DNA of 28,078 bases from Bacteroidales bacterium. Lineage in GTDB: Bacteria; Bacteroidota; Bacteroidia; Bacteroidales; UBA7960. Positions within the stretch are counted from its first letter, which is position 1; each line of letters starts with the position of its first letter. Where the stretch lies: assembly GCA_007123065.1 (NCBI GenBank), contig SKSI01000033.1, positions 1-28,078 on the forward strand, given 5' to 3'. The translations under genes were made by a program, and so were the position numbers. This document shows positions 7,158-15,983 of this stretch, one piece after another. Under the pieces are notes generated by a model. It was not told the DNA's origin, searched no databases, and saw nothing but the letters and a program-made list of their open reading frames with translations.

Positions 7158-8543
7158 TTACTTCCTGAATTCCCTGATAAATTTTTCAACTTCAGGCAGT
7201 CCACCCTGATAAACCAAATAGCCATTGTAAGGCTCTCGGCGTGTGATATCGTCGTTTATGGGAGTGAGCATAATATTTTTCACTTCTTCAAGATCGGAGG
7301 TCTGTCCCAAAGCCCAACCCAATTTCACCCAGGCAACTTCAGGCAGCATATTCTCGGCAGGTATCACGCCAAGAGCCATCATTTCACGTCCTGTCTCATA
7401 AACAAACATCTGGACATAACCCCAGAGGGTTTGAACTGTCATGTAAACAGCCACGCCCTTATCGGAGGCCCGCTTCAGTGCAGGATACAGGGGTTTGTTA
7501 ACATGCCCGAGTCCGGTACCGGCAATAACGATCCCTTTGTAGCCATTATCAACAAGTGAATCTACTATATCCGGCATCATATTGGGATAGTAATAAATGA
7601 TGGCCACTTTTTCTTCAAAGTAAGGTTTAATAGTAACCTTCCTGTCCTTTCTGCGGCTGTTGTATTCTTTTTTTATTGGGATGACACCGTCGCGGGAGAC
7701 TCTGGCAAGTGGAATATCACCAAGCGTACGAAAAGTACTCCGGTATGAGGAGTGCATTTTCCGCACACGTGTACCGCGGTGCAACAATCCATATTCATCA
7801 GATGTAGGGCCGAACATGCACACCATCACCTCGGCTATATCGGAATGGCCGGCTGTATAACAGGCGTGCATCAGGTTGAGTGCTGCATCTGAGGAAGGGC
7901 GGTCAGAAGACCGCTGCGATCCTACCAATACGATGGGTACAGGTGAATCCTGGATCATATAAGTCAATGCTGCTGCCGTATGGTGCAGGGTGTCCGTGCC
8001 ATGTCCAATCACAATGCCTTCAATACCATTTTCTATCTCTTTCCCAATGGCAACAGCAAGCTGCTTGTATTGTTCCGGACCCATATTTTCGCTGAACACG
8101 GCAAACACCTTTTCTGTGGTCAGGTTGCATATATCAGCAAGCTCAGGCACTGCGCCATAGAGTTCTCCGGGCGAAAATGCCGGAATTACGGCTCCTGTCC
8201 TGTAATCAAGTCTTGATGCAATCGTACCACCCGTGCCGATGAGCTTCACCGAAGGAAGTCCTTCAGTATAAGGAAACTCTTTCTCCGGAATCTTGTAATT
8301 CGCCTTTTTATAACCGGTTTCCTTCATACTGATCACATTGGCTACATCGATCCCCACGTTATATCCTGTAGGAATCTTCAGTACAATATGCTTTTCATCG
8401 TCATTTTCTGAACGTGGCAGTACCGTGCCGACAAAGTTTCCCCTGCTGGTTTCAATTGTTGCCTGGCCCCAAACGCGTACATTAAACTTTTTCAGTAGTT
8501 TGAGGGCTTCGCCTTTATATCCCTGGAAGAAATCTTCACTCAT
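7158..8543 (-). CDS. gatD: Glutamyl-tRNA(Gln) amidotransferase subunit D (archaeal-type GatD)
   Basis: GatD is the asparaginase-like subunit of the GatDE amidotransferase; it frees ammonia from Gln or Asn for GatE. The 461-residue protein has a small N-terminal beta domain (about 1-85) that plain asparaginases lack. The asparaginase fold follows, with GTGGTIAS at 103-110 (predicted nucleophile Thr107), HGTDT at 181-185, and the GatD-typical run GSQRSSDRPSSDAALN at 208-223. RGTRVRKMHSS at about 256-266 also agrees with GatD rather than AnsA/AnsB. Family length is normal and no key residue is missing. It is the last gene of the operon, 36 bases after gatE. The ATG at 8543 is the only sensible start. 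The family is classically archaeal, so its presence in a Bacteroidota chromosome is notable. Confidence 0.93.
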   Translation of the reverse strand: MSEDFFQGYKGEALKLLKKFNVRVWGQATIETSRGNFVGTVLPRSENDDEKHIVLKIPTGYNVGIDVANVISMKETGYKKANYKIPEKEFPYTEGLPSVKLIGTGGTIASRLDYRTGAVIPAFSPGELYGAVPELADICNLTTEKVFAVFSENMGPEQYKQLAVAIGKEIENGIEGIVIGHGTDTLHHTAAALTYMIQDSPVPIVLVGSQRSSDRPSSDAALNLMHACYTAGHSDIAEVMVCMFGPTSDEYGLLHRGTRVRKMHSSYRSTFRTLGDIPLARVSRDGVIPIKKEYNSRRKDRKVTIKPYFEEKVAIIYYYPNMMPDIVDSLVDNGYKGIVIAGTGLGHVNKPLYPALKRASDKGVAVYMTVQTLWGYVQMFVYETGREMMALGVIPAENMLPEVAWVKLGWALGQTSDLEEVKNIMLTPINDDITRREPYNGYLVYQGGLPEVEKFIREFRK

Positions 8544-8579
8544 TGATTTTGGTTTTAGTCATAAGTTATGAAAGGGGTT

Positions 8580-10559
8580 TCAGTTGCTTGTCTGTTTTTC
8601 AAGCTTTTGTTTTAATTTGTTTAGGGGAATATTGCCAATGGCCTGTGCGCGCAATTGTCCCATAAGCCATTTAAGTTCGGCATCTTTGCCCACAGAATGC
8701 CTGATGGAGGAAAACTTCTGTTTGAGAAAGTCAAGGTTTGTCAATACATCTTGTTCTCTCATGGGTGTATAGCCAATAACTGTAAGTATCGAGTCGAGAT
8801 CCATTTTCGGGTGCTCATAGACCACAGGCAGCATCGGTTTGATCAGTTCACGATCGAGGCCCCGGTTTTTTAAAGCAAGCAAGATATCAGCCACCCGGCG
8901 AAATTCAAAGCCACTGGCTTTATCATAATGACCCTCTACAAATTTCATACGGTGACCGAAAATGGTACCGATAAAAACAGGATCCTCCTTGTGTTTTTCT
9001 ACCAGTTCGCTGATAAGCGGGAAGAGGTTGTTTTTAAAGATGTACGTATAGGTGTCTTCAGGAATCCCCCATTTTTTCATGGTATGATAGGCGTCCATCG
9101 TAGTGATGGGAAGGTTTTTTCCTAGCCTGTCGATGTCTTCATCTCGCAGGGGAATAGGTTTTGAGTCGGTATCTGGATACATCCGGTCGGCACCGGGCAG
9201 CACACGTTCAAAAATGGTTGTACCGTCGGCAAACGACTTGCGGGTTTCGTTCGGAACACCGTCAAAAGCCCATCGGCAGCGTTCATCTATTGTCTCCAGG
9301 GCTGTATTAATATCCTCAGAGGGGCCCCAGAAGAGCAGCACGGCATCATCTGTTTTGCTGTTGAGCATTTTGCGCAACTTCAGAAACGTCTCCTCCCCTT
9401 CCATTGGTTTCAGACTATCGCTGGTGCACATATTGGGCTTTTCGATGCAGGCGATCACTTTCAGCCGATCGCTGATTTCATCGGCAAACACTTTGCCGGG
9501 CTGGGTAAAATGGGAGAGTATCCCCTGGAAGCGTGGCAAACTGACACCGTAGAGCTTCATACCGGCATTTCTAAGCCCTTTGAGTGCTTTTGAGCGAAAG
9601 CTAAAATCACGCGGATTGAGTTCCTGGTAATGCATGTTCCAGCTTTCCGGTTTCTTCACTCTCTTTTGTAACTCCTCCCTGATATGCAGCAGCGCCCACT
9701 GACGAAAAGCTTCATTGTGAGTAAGTTCAGGAATCCATTTAATGCGCGACACCCCTTTGATCTCAACACGTGTACCACCCCGGCAGCTCACATTCACATC
9801 CTGGCGGGCAGCTCCCATGCCGGTCCGGACTTTTCCGGTACTTCGATTCAGGAAGCGGATCACCTGGCATGCTTCGGCCACTTCGTCGGGATTGACCATA
9901 TCAGGATACGTAACTGTTTCAATCAGCGGCATACCCAACCGATCGGTTTTATAAACGCGCCAGTGACCCACATCTGAGATCTCGCGACAAGAGTCCTCTT
10001 CAAGGCTAAGCTGTATCAGTCGGATTGTTTTGTTTTTTAGCTCGATAACCCCTTCCACACCAATGATGGCCGTGCGCTGAAAACCTGTGGGAATGCTGCC
10101 GTCAAGGTATTGCTTTCGCGTAATGTGAATTTCGCCAACGATGTTCAGCTTCTTGAGTAAAGAAATTTCTATAGCGATATCCACAGCTTCACGGTTCACC
10201 GGAAATGGAGGTGTATCGTCAACCTCATAAGTACAGGTTGTTTCATTTTTGAGGCGATACACTACGTTTTTGCGCGTTTTGAACTCCATAAGGGCGGTAC
10301 CGTCATATTCACCGAGTTCGCTCAATGTGGGACGCATATGGCGAATCACCTCTGCATCATAAGTGTCATCATCCTGATAGATGCCGGCCGGACACCGGCA
10401 GAAAAGCTTTTCATCGGTATTCAGTTGCTGGTGCACTTCCAGTCCTGACATAAAGCCGATTCTGTCATAATCATCCTGTGTGGCATTTTTTCTGGGCACA
10501 TATCCAATGGCCTTCATAGTGGCGCGGTAATTATCGGCCGGAGTTGGTTTTTTCTTCAT
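8580..10559 (-). CDS. gatE: Glutamyl-tRNA(Gln) amidotransferase subunit E (archaeal-type GatE)
   Basis: GatE is the kinase/transamidase subunit that activates Glu-tRNA(Gln) with ATP and amidates it. The 659 residues match archaeal GatE length and exceed GatB (about 480). FMSGLEVHQQL lies at 36-46, followed by LFCRCP (52-57), the basic-acidic core including LEEDS (186-190), DRLGMPLIE (206-214), GKVRTGMGAARQDVNVS (242-258) and GGTRVEIKGV (261-270). A middle segment (about 310-430) corresponds to the AspRS-like insertion unique to GatE. The helical/YqeY-like tail (about 530-659) ends in ALKNRGLDRELI...IGNIPLNKLKQKL. I prefer the ATG at 10559, 7 bases after the preceding stop; a TTG at 10574 would overlap the upstream gene by 8 bases. 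Its dedicated partner GatD is directly downstream. Confidence 0.93.
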   Translation of the reverse strand: MKKKPTPADNYRATMKAIGYVPRKNATQDDYDRIGFMSGLEVHQQLNTDEKLFCRCPAGIYQDDDTYDAEVIRHMRPTLSELGEYDGTALMEFKTRKNVVYRLKNETTCTYEVDDTPPFPVNREAVDIAIEISLLKKLNIVGEIHITRKQYLDGSIPTGFQRTAIIGVEGVIELKNKTIRLIQLSLEEDSCREISDVGHWRVYKTDRLGMPLIETVTYPDMVNPDEVAEACQVIRFLNRSTGKVRTGMGAARQDVNVSCRGGTRVEIKGVSRIKWIPELTHNEAFRQWALLHIREELQKRVKKPESWNMHYQELNPRDFSFRSKALKGLRNAGMKLYGVSLPRFQGILSHFTQPGKVFADEISDRLKVIACIEKPNMCTSDSLKPMEGEETFLKLRKMLNSKTDDAVLLFWGPSEDINTALETIDERCRWAFDGVPNETRKSFADGTTIFERVLPGADRMYPDTDSKPIPLRDEDIDRLGKNLPITTMDAYHTMKKWGIPEDTYTYIFKNNLFPLISELVEKHKEDPVFIGTIFGHRMKFVEGHYDKASGFEFRRVADILLALKNRGLDRELIKPMLPVVYEHPKMDLDSILTVIGYTPMREQDVLTNLDFLKQKFSSIRHSVGKDAELKWLMGQLRAQAIGNIPLNKLKQKLEKQTSN

Positions 10560-10566
10560 ATCGAAA

Positions 10567-11715
10567 TTAGTCAATCAATTTCCCGTTTTCCTTCCTTTCA
10601 AAGATCACATTTCGCTCTTTAAGGTAGTCCATTACAAATTGGTAACATTCATCATCCAGACCGATCAGTTCAAGCGGATACACACCTTTCCCTCCAAAGT
10701 GTCCGCCCAGAATAAGTTCGGCATTTGCAGTGGCGGTAAAGCCGGTTGTTCTGGCCATTGACGACAGCTTCCCCTTTTCATCATAAACATCATAAAGATC
10801 ATAAACAATCTCTTTATGCTCACCATCCTGATGGCCACTGATTCGAATACGCATCACGGTAAACTCCCGCTCGTCGGAATCAAGCTTCCAGTCGCGGATC
10901 AGCACCTTGCTGGTAAAATCAATCGGTCTTATTGCCCGGTTGTTAACGGTAATCGGTTCCTTGTCGAAAAAACCGGCAGTTTTTAACGCCTGGATCAACT
11001 GGATATGACCAGGATAACGCAATGTTTTCTCTTTCATATTCGGGATATGCTCCATATTTGAAAGCAAAGAACGCAAGCCGTCGGTATAAAAGGCTTCCAG
11101 TGTTCCAACCTTATTGAAGAATATCATCTCCGGCTCACTCATTGCCGGCTTGGTCATCCTTTTCCCTTTTTCGATGTATCGTGCAGGCCTGGTATACTCT
11201 TCAACAACATCCACGGGAGAGAAAGGTGCTTTATAATAGAACGGATATATTTTTACAAAAGGCAATCCCCCCACAACATATTCAAAAGTATCGATCTCCA
11301 TATGCTCATTGTGGTAACCAACAATCAGATTCGGCATACCGGGAGCAACACCGCAATCAGTGATGGCTGTCACACCCTTTTCCGCGGCCAGTGCATTCAG
11401 GTCCATAAAATTTTCCGGCATAAAGGAAATATCAACGATGTTTTTTCCGGCTTCAATGACAGTCCGCAAAATATCATACCCCATAAAACCCGGAACTGCA
11501 GATACTACCAGGTCAAAATCCTTAACAAGACTGGATATTTTTTCCTCTTCCATCAGGTTTACACCAATGGTTTGGATTTGATAGTTTTCAGCAAGAAAGT
11601 TCAATGACTCCTGGTCAATATCGGCTGCTGTAACCTCATGTTTTTCGGAAAGGTCGATGGCAATTGCTTTTCCTACCATACCTGCCCCCAGAACAATAAT
11701 ATTTTTTCTCTTCAT
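10567..11715 (-). CDS. Saccharopine dehydrogenase / lysine 6-dehydrogenase family oxidoreductase
   Basis: The 382-residue protein begins with a Rossmann motif, IIVLGAGMVGKAIA (6-19), with the acidic residue ending strand 2 (TAADID), which favours NAD(H). It continues with TDCGVAPGMPNLIVG (about 118-132), KTLRYPGH and MARTTGFTATANAELI. Layout and length agree best with L-lysine 6-dehydrogenase (lysine to allysine plus ammonia) and single-domain saccharopine reductases, so the product may be allysine in a lysine route. Carboxynorspermidine-synthase-like enzymes share the fold, and the substrate cannot be fixed from sequence alone. It is the first gene of the minus-strand operon with gatE and gatD. 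The start is the ATG at 11715, and the region upstream is shared with divergent mrdA. Confidence 0.85.
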   Translation of the reverse strand: MKRKNIIVLGAGMVGKAIAIDLSEKHEVTAADIDQESLNFLAENYQIQTIGVNLMEEEKISSLVKDFDLVVSAVPGFMGYDILRTVIEAGKNIVDISFMPENFMDLNALAAEKGVTAITDCGVAPGMPNLIVGYHNEHMEIDTFEYVVGGLPFVKIYPFYYKAPFSPVDVVEEYTRPARYIEKGKRMTKPAMSEPEMIFFNKVGTLEAFYTDGLRSLLSNMEHIPNMKEKTLRYPGHIQLIQALKTAGFFDKEPITVNNRAIRPIDFTSKVLIRDWKLDSDEREFTVMRIRISGHQDGEHKEIVYDLYDVYDEKGKLSSMARTTGFTATANAELILGGHFGGKGVYPLELIGLDDECYQFVMDYLKERNVIFERKENGKLID

Positions 11716-11836
11716 CTGCGATTATTTTAAGATAAGCTTTCCATAATGGTTACAAGGTGGATCATACAACTTGTAAAGTCAGGGCTAAATTATAAAAAAT
11801 GTACGGATATTGTAACCGGTTATCGTTGCGAATCAT

Positions 11837-11845
11837 TAATTTTGC
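11837..11845 (+). promoter_or_regulatory. Promoter element for mrdA-rodA-nadK
   Basis: TAATTTTGC matches TAnnTTTGC exactly. ATTG at 11810-11813 is slightly farther upstream than the usual -33 element. The predicted transcript would begin near 11852. This supports the mrdA start at 11887 rather than the open frame beginning at 11746. Confidence 0.55.
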
Positions 11846-11886
11846 ATGGGGTATACAATTTATATCACAGTTATTTTATCCGGATC

Positions 11887-13722
11887 ATGCACATTTACGA
11901 TCAGACAGGACAATATGCCAATCGCAAAAAAGCCATTGGTGCCATCATCCTTTTTACAGCCCTGCTGTTACTGGGTCGGTTGTTTGTGTTGCAGATCGCA
12001 GACCCGTCGTATAAGGATTTCGCACGCAGCAATTATTTAAGGCATGTAACTGATTTCCCCGCAAGGGGTCTTATTTATGATCGGAATGGTGCTTTGCTGG
12101 TCTATAATGAGGTTCATTATGACCTTATGGTTGTACCCGGTCAGGTTGTAGAAATTGACACCTTGCTTTTTTGCTCTTTGCTGGGGATTGACAAGGCCAC
12201 TTTTGAAAGTCGTCTGCTTCAGGCCCGCAGGCATTCCCGCTTCCGTGCTTCTGTTTTTGAACGGCAAATATCCAAAAACACCTTTGCAGCTTTTCAGGAA
12301 AAATTATTCCGTTTCCCCGGGTTTTTTGTTCAGCCCCGTACGCTTCGAAGATACTCTCATCCGATTGCCACGCATACTTTTGTTTATGTTGGAGAGGCCG
12401 GACCGAATATCATTCAAAACAACCCATATTACCGCCCGGGTGATTATATTGGTATAAGCGGACTTGAAAGGGCTTACGAAGAAGAGCTTAGGGGTGTGAA
12501 AGGCAGGCGCGTATATATGGTAGATGTTCTGAACCGGAACATTGGTTCGTTCCAGGATGGTCGTTATGATACCCTGGCAATTGCCGGGAAAAACTTGTAT
12601 ACAACGCTTGATGCAGAACTACAGATATATGGTGAAAGGCTTATGCAGAACAAGCGCGGCAGTATTGTTGCCATAGAGCCCTCTACAGGAGAGATCCTTG
12701 CATTGGTCTCATCACCATCATATGATCCCGGCTTGCTGGTGGGCAGGCAACGGACAAGCAATTACCGCATGTTGCAGAACGACACCCTGAAACCGCTGTT
12801 TAACCGTGCCTTGATGGCACAATACCCTCCGGGATCAGTTTTTAAGCTTGTCAGTACGTTGATTGCTCTTGAAGAAGGGGTTGTTACACCAGAACAACGA
12901 TATGGGTGCTCAGGCATATATCATACCTCCGGCATCAGCATTCGTTGTCGCTCACATCCCAGTCCGGTGGATGTCATTTCAGGAATCCAGCATAGCTGCA
13001 ACACCTACTCCAGCATATTGTTTCAAAACACCATCAATCAGCCACGCTACGAAAACATTCAGCAAGCCTTCAACCGTTGGCGCGAATATGTGTTAAGCTT
13101 TGGATTGGGGCGTCATTTCGGAAGCGACCTATCCTTTGAGCTGCCAGGACTGGTAGCAACATCCGATTATTATGACAGGTTATACGGCCCCCGTGGATGG
13201 CGGTCACAAACCATTCTTTCTTTAGGGATCGGACAGGGAGAATTGGGTGTAACGCCCCTGCAGCTTGCAAATATGACCGCTGCAATTGCGAACAGGGGTT
13301 TCTATTTCACACCACATATCGTAAAAGCAATTGATACCCCTGACAATCCGAACCAACAATTCTCCCTGGTCAATACCATCGACATACAAACGGAACATTT
13401 TGAAACCATCGTAAACGCCATGCATATGGTTGTTGAAGATGGTACCGGAAGGTTTTCCCGCATCACGGAAGTTAGCATGGCAGGAAAAACGGGGACAGTA
13501 CAAAATCCTCACGGAGAAAACCACAGTGTTTTTGTGGCCTTTGCACCCGTCGATGACCCCCGGATTGCCATTTCTGTTATTGTAGAAAATGCCGGTTACG
13601 GTTCCGTTTGGGCCGCACCCATTGCAAGTCTGATGATCGAAAAATACCTGACAAATGAAGTCAATCGCACCTGGTTTGAACAAAGAGTTTTGGACGCGAG
13701 CTTCTTAACTGTAAACCCATGA
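11887..13722 (+). CDS. mrdA: Penicillin-binding protein 2 (elongasome transpeptidase)
   Basis: PBP2 cross-links peptidoglycan during side-wall elongation together with RodA. The 611-residue protein has a short cytoplasmic N-tail, one transmembrane anchor (AIGAIILFTALLLLGRLFVL, about 16-36), the dimerization domain beginning RGLIYDRNG, and the transpeptidase domain. The catalytic motifs are present: SVFK (Ser317, Lys320), SCN (Ser370) and KTG (Lys534). I chose the ATG at 11887, which opens 15 residues before the anchor; the upstream open frame crosses the promoter motif and encodes no family sequence. Its TGA overlaps the rodA ATG by four bases (ATGA), implying coupled translation. mreBCD, which often precede mrdA in this phylum, are absent here; the upstream neighbour is the divergent dehydrogenase-gatED operon. 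Confidence 0.96.
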   Translation: MHIYDQTGQYANRKKAIGAIILFTALLLLGRLFVLQIADPSYKDFARSNYLRHVTDFPARGLIYDRNGALLVYNEVHYDLMVVPGQVVEIDTLLFCSLLGIDKATFESRLLQARRHSRFRASVFERQISKNTFAAFQEKLFRFPGFFVQPRTLRRYSHPIATHTFVYVGEAGPNIIQNNPYYRPGDYIGISGLERAYEEELRGVKGRRVYMVDVLNRNIGSFQDGRYDTLAIAGKNLYTTLDAELQIYGERLMQNKRGSIVAIEPSTGEILALVSSPSYDPGLLVGRQRTSNYRMLQNDTLKPLFNRALMAQYPPGSVFKLVSTLIALEEGVVTPEQRYGCSGIYHTSGISIRCRSHPSPVDVISGIQHSCNTYSSILFQNTINQPRYENIQQAFNRWREYVLSFGLGRHFGSDLSFELPGLVATSDYYDRLYGPRGWRSQTILSLGIGQGELGVTPLQLANMTAAIANRGFYFTPHIVKAIDTPDNPNQQFSLVNTIDIQTEHFETIVNAMHMVVEDGTGRFSRITEVSMAGKTGTVQNPHGENHSVFVAFAPVDDPRIAISVIVENAGYGSVWAAPIASLMIEKYLTNEVNRTWFEQRVLDASFLTVNP

Positions 13723-14981
13723 GACCGTCGCAAAACACATTTAAAAGCATTGACAAGCCGTTGCTGATCTTATACCTGCTCATGGTGTTTGCAGGATGGT
13801 TCAATATTTTTTCCGCAGAATACTCTGAGGCACACACACATGTCTTTAACCTCAGCACAAGTTACGGGAAGCAGCTGCTCTTTATTCTTACTGCGTTTGT
13901 TATTGCAGCGGTGATTCTCCTTATGGATGTAAGGTTCTTTACGAGCTTTGCCTGGATCATTTATGGGGCTTTTATCCTTTTGCTCGTTGCCGTTCTCTTT
14001 TTTGGGGTCGAAATCAATGCAACCAAGGCCTGGTTCCGTTTTGGCGGATTTGCCTTCCAACCCTCAGAAATCGCTAAATACGGCACCGCCCTGGCACTTG
14101 CACTGTTTATCAGCAAACAAAAGAACAAAACAAAAAACTTCGCTACACACATCAAGGCATTCGCCATCGTCGGAATACCCGCCGCACTGGTATTGTTACA
14201 AAAGGATGTTGGTACCACCCTTGTTTTCACCTCCTTTGTTTTGGTTTATTTCAGGGAAGGTTACATTGGCGGCCTGGTTTTGTTTTTTATCGGACTGGCC
14301 ATTGTGCTTTTTGTACTGACACTTATTGTGAATGAATTTGTTATTATTGCCGTAATGGCCGGCATCGCACTGCTCATTGCATTGTTTTTACAAAAGAAAA
14401 AAAGTGCTCTGATTCAACTTTTCGCCCTGTTTGTCGTGCTCTCTGCATATGTGTATTCCGTTGATTACACAATGAATAATATTCTACAGCCCCACCATAA
14501 AGCCAGAATAGAAGTTTTGATACACGAAGGAATGGATCTTCAGGGTGCCGGTTACAACCTGCACCAGTCAAAGATTGCAATCGGTTCAGGAGGCTTATGG
14601 GGCAAGGGTTATATGCAAGGTACGCAAACCCAGTTCAATTTTGTCCCGGAGCAGTCGACCGACTTCATCTTTTGCACAATCGGCGAAGAGTGGGGGTTTG
14701 TTGGCAGCATTCTTATTATCAGCCTGTTTGTTACCTTGCTACTACGTATCATCTACCTTGCAGAAAAACAAAAGTCAGTTTTTGGCAGGGTGTTTGGTTA
14801 TGCCACAGCATCCATTATTTTCTTTCATTTTACCATCAATATAGGAATGACAATCGGCCTTGTTCCGGTCATTGGTATCCCCCTGCCCATGATCAGCTAT
14901 GGGGGATCCTCCCTTTGGGGTATCACACTATTTTTGTTTACGATGATTAAACTAGACACCCAACGACTGGAAATGCTTTGA
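13719..14981 (+). CDS. rodA: Rod-shape-determining peptidoglycan polymerase RodA
   Basis: RodA is the SEDS-family glycosyltransferase that polymerizes lipid II for side-wall growth. The 420-residue, strongly hydrophobic protein has about ten membrane helices. SEDS signatures are visible: GATKAWFRFGGFAFQPSEIAK-like residues in the first half (here written NATKAWFRFG then FQPSEIAKYG), HQSKIAIGSGGLWGKGY, PEQSTDFIF, GEEWGFVGS, and the C-terminal PVIGIPLPMISYGGSS. Pairing with PBP2 through the ATGA overlap marks it as RodA rather than the division paralogue FtsW. The C-terminal tail is short. The stop at 14979-14981 is followed 38 bases later by nadK. Confidence 0.96.
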   Translation: MRPSQNTFKSIDKPLLILYLLMVFAGWFNIFSAEYSEAHTHVFNLSTSYGKQLLFILTAFVIAAVILLMDVRFFTSFAWIIYGAFILLLVAVLFFGVEINATKAWFRFGGFAFQPSEIAKYGTALALALFISKQKNKTKNFATHIKAFAIVGIPAALVLLQKDVGTTLVFTSFVLVYFREGYIGGLVLFFIGLAIVLFVLTLIVNEFVIIAVMAGIALLIALFLQKKKSALIQLFALFVVLSAYVYSVDYTMNNILQPHHKARIEVLIHEGMDLQGAGYNLHQSKIAIGSGGLWGKGYMQGTQTQFNFVPEQSTDFIFCTIGEEWGFVGSILIISLFVTLLLRIIYLAEKQKSVFGRVFGYATASIIFFHFTINIGMTIGLVPVIGIPLPMISYGGSSLWGITLFLFTMIKLDTQRLEML

Positions 14982-15019
14982 TATTTAACCCAACAAAACA
15001 ACCTGACAACACACGAAAT

Positions 15020-15898
15020 ATGAAAATAGCTTTTTTTGGACGCGCTTTTGACCCGGCATTTCCGGACAGCTTCAGATTGCTGATACGAACACTCGAAGAA
15101 AAAGCAGAAACCTTTCAAATCTACGAAAGCTTTTACCGGAATATCAAAGAACATGTGACTTTTGAAAAGCCTGTGCGAATCCTTTCGGGAAAAGATGTCC
15201 CTGACAAGGATACTTTTTGTATGATCAGCATCGGAGGGGACGGTACGCTGCTTGATACGATCACTCTGATTCAGGACTCTGGCATCCCTGTGTTGGGAAT
15301 CAATACCGGACGCCTCGGGTTTTTGTCTGCCATCTCAACGGATGAAATCTCTTATGCCGCAAAAGCCCTGATTGGCGGGGATTACGCCATTGACAGACGC
15401 GCCATGCTAAATCTTGCGGCCCCTTCAGATCTTTTTGAAAATTTCAACTACGCCCTGAATGAGCTTTCGGTATTAAAGAGAGACAACTCCACCATGATAT
15501 CAATTAGCGCATACGTGGATGATCAGTTTTTAAATAAATATTGGGCCGACGGACTGATCATTGCCACACCTACGGGTTCAACCGGGTATTCCCTTAGTTG
15601 CGGGGGACCGATCATATCCCCTGAAAGCAGGAACTTCGTTATTACCCCGATTGCAACACATAACCTTACCGTAAGGCCCATCGTGATTCCTGACAGTTGC
15701 ACGGTGAAGCTGCGCATCTCCGGACGCACACAAGACTATCTTGTGGCACTTGACTCCAGATCCAGGCCATTGAGCACAACCACTGAATTGGTCATTAAAA
15801 GAGCCGCGTTCTCCATCAACCTGATATGTGTCGGACAAAAAGATTTTTATAAAACAATCCGCAACAAGCTTGCCTGGGGACTGGATAAAAGAAATTAA
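15020..15898 (+). CDS. nadK: NAD kinase
   Basis: NAD kinase phosphorylates NAD+ to NADP+, the only route to NADP. The 292-residue protein carries GGDGT at 72-76, the conserved NE at 147-148, and ATPTGSTGYSLS at 182-193, all in family order, plus the C-terminal RPIVIPDSCTVKL segment. Length is normal. The ATG at 15020 opens on the first beta strand (MKIAFFGR); a TTG at 14978 would overlap the end of rodA and add a hydrophilic leader. The gene probably rides on the mrdA-rodA transcript. In this phylum nadK commonly sits just upstream of the DUF6089-uppS-bamA group, as here. Confidence 0.95.
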   Translation: MKIAFFGRAFDPAFPDSFRLLIRTLEEKAETFQIYESFYRNIKEHVTFEKPVRILSGKDVPDKDTFCMISIGGDGTLLDTITLIQDSGIPVLGINTGRLGFLSAISTDEISYAAKALIGGDYAIDRRAMLNLAAPSDLFENFNYALNELSVLKRDNSTMISISAYVDDQFLNKYWADGLIIATPTGSTGYSLSCGGPIISPESRNFVITPIATHNLTVRPIVIPDSCTVKLRISGRTQDYLVALDSRSRPLSTTTELVIKRAAFSINLICVGQKDFYKTIRNKLAWGLDKRN

Positions 15899-15983
15899 CA
15901 ATAAAATATTCTTAAGTAGACGTCGTTATAAGAGTCGGTGACATTATCAAGATCGCACCATTCTGATTTTTGAATTGAAAAGG

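Noticed and set aside
7158..8543. Plain L-asparaginase instead of GatD
   Set aside because: The extra N-terminal domain, the GSQRSSDRPSSDAALN run, and the adjacent full-length GatE all point to GatD.
9103..9552. Plus-strand open frame of 149 codons inside gatE
   Set aside because: It is a low-complexity Ser/Arg-rich translation typical of an antisense shadow of a real gene.
8580..10559. GatB of a bacterial GatCAB complex
   Set aside because: The protein is about 180 residues too long, has the middle insertion of GatE, and is paired with GatD rather than GatA/GatC.
6940..11715. Genomic island carrying gatED inserted at the tRNA-Leu gene
   Set aside because: I found no second copy of the tRNA 3' end near 11.7 kb and no integrase or transposase in the window, so attachment-site integration is not supported.
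11746..11886. Upstream start for mrdA giving a 47-residue extension
   Set aside because: It crosses an exact TAnnTTTGC promoter motif and encodes residues unlike any PBP2 N terminus.
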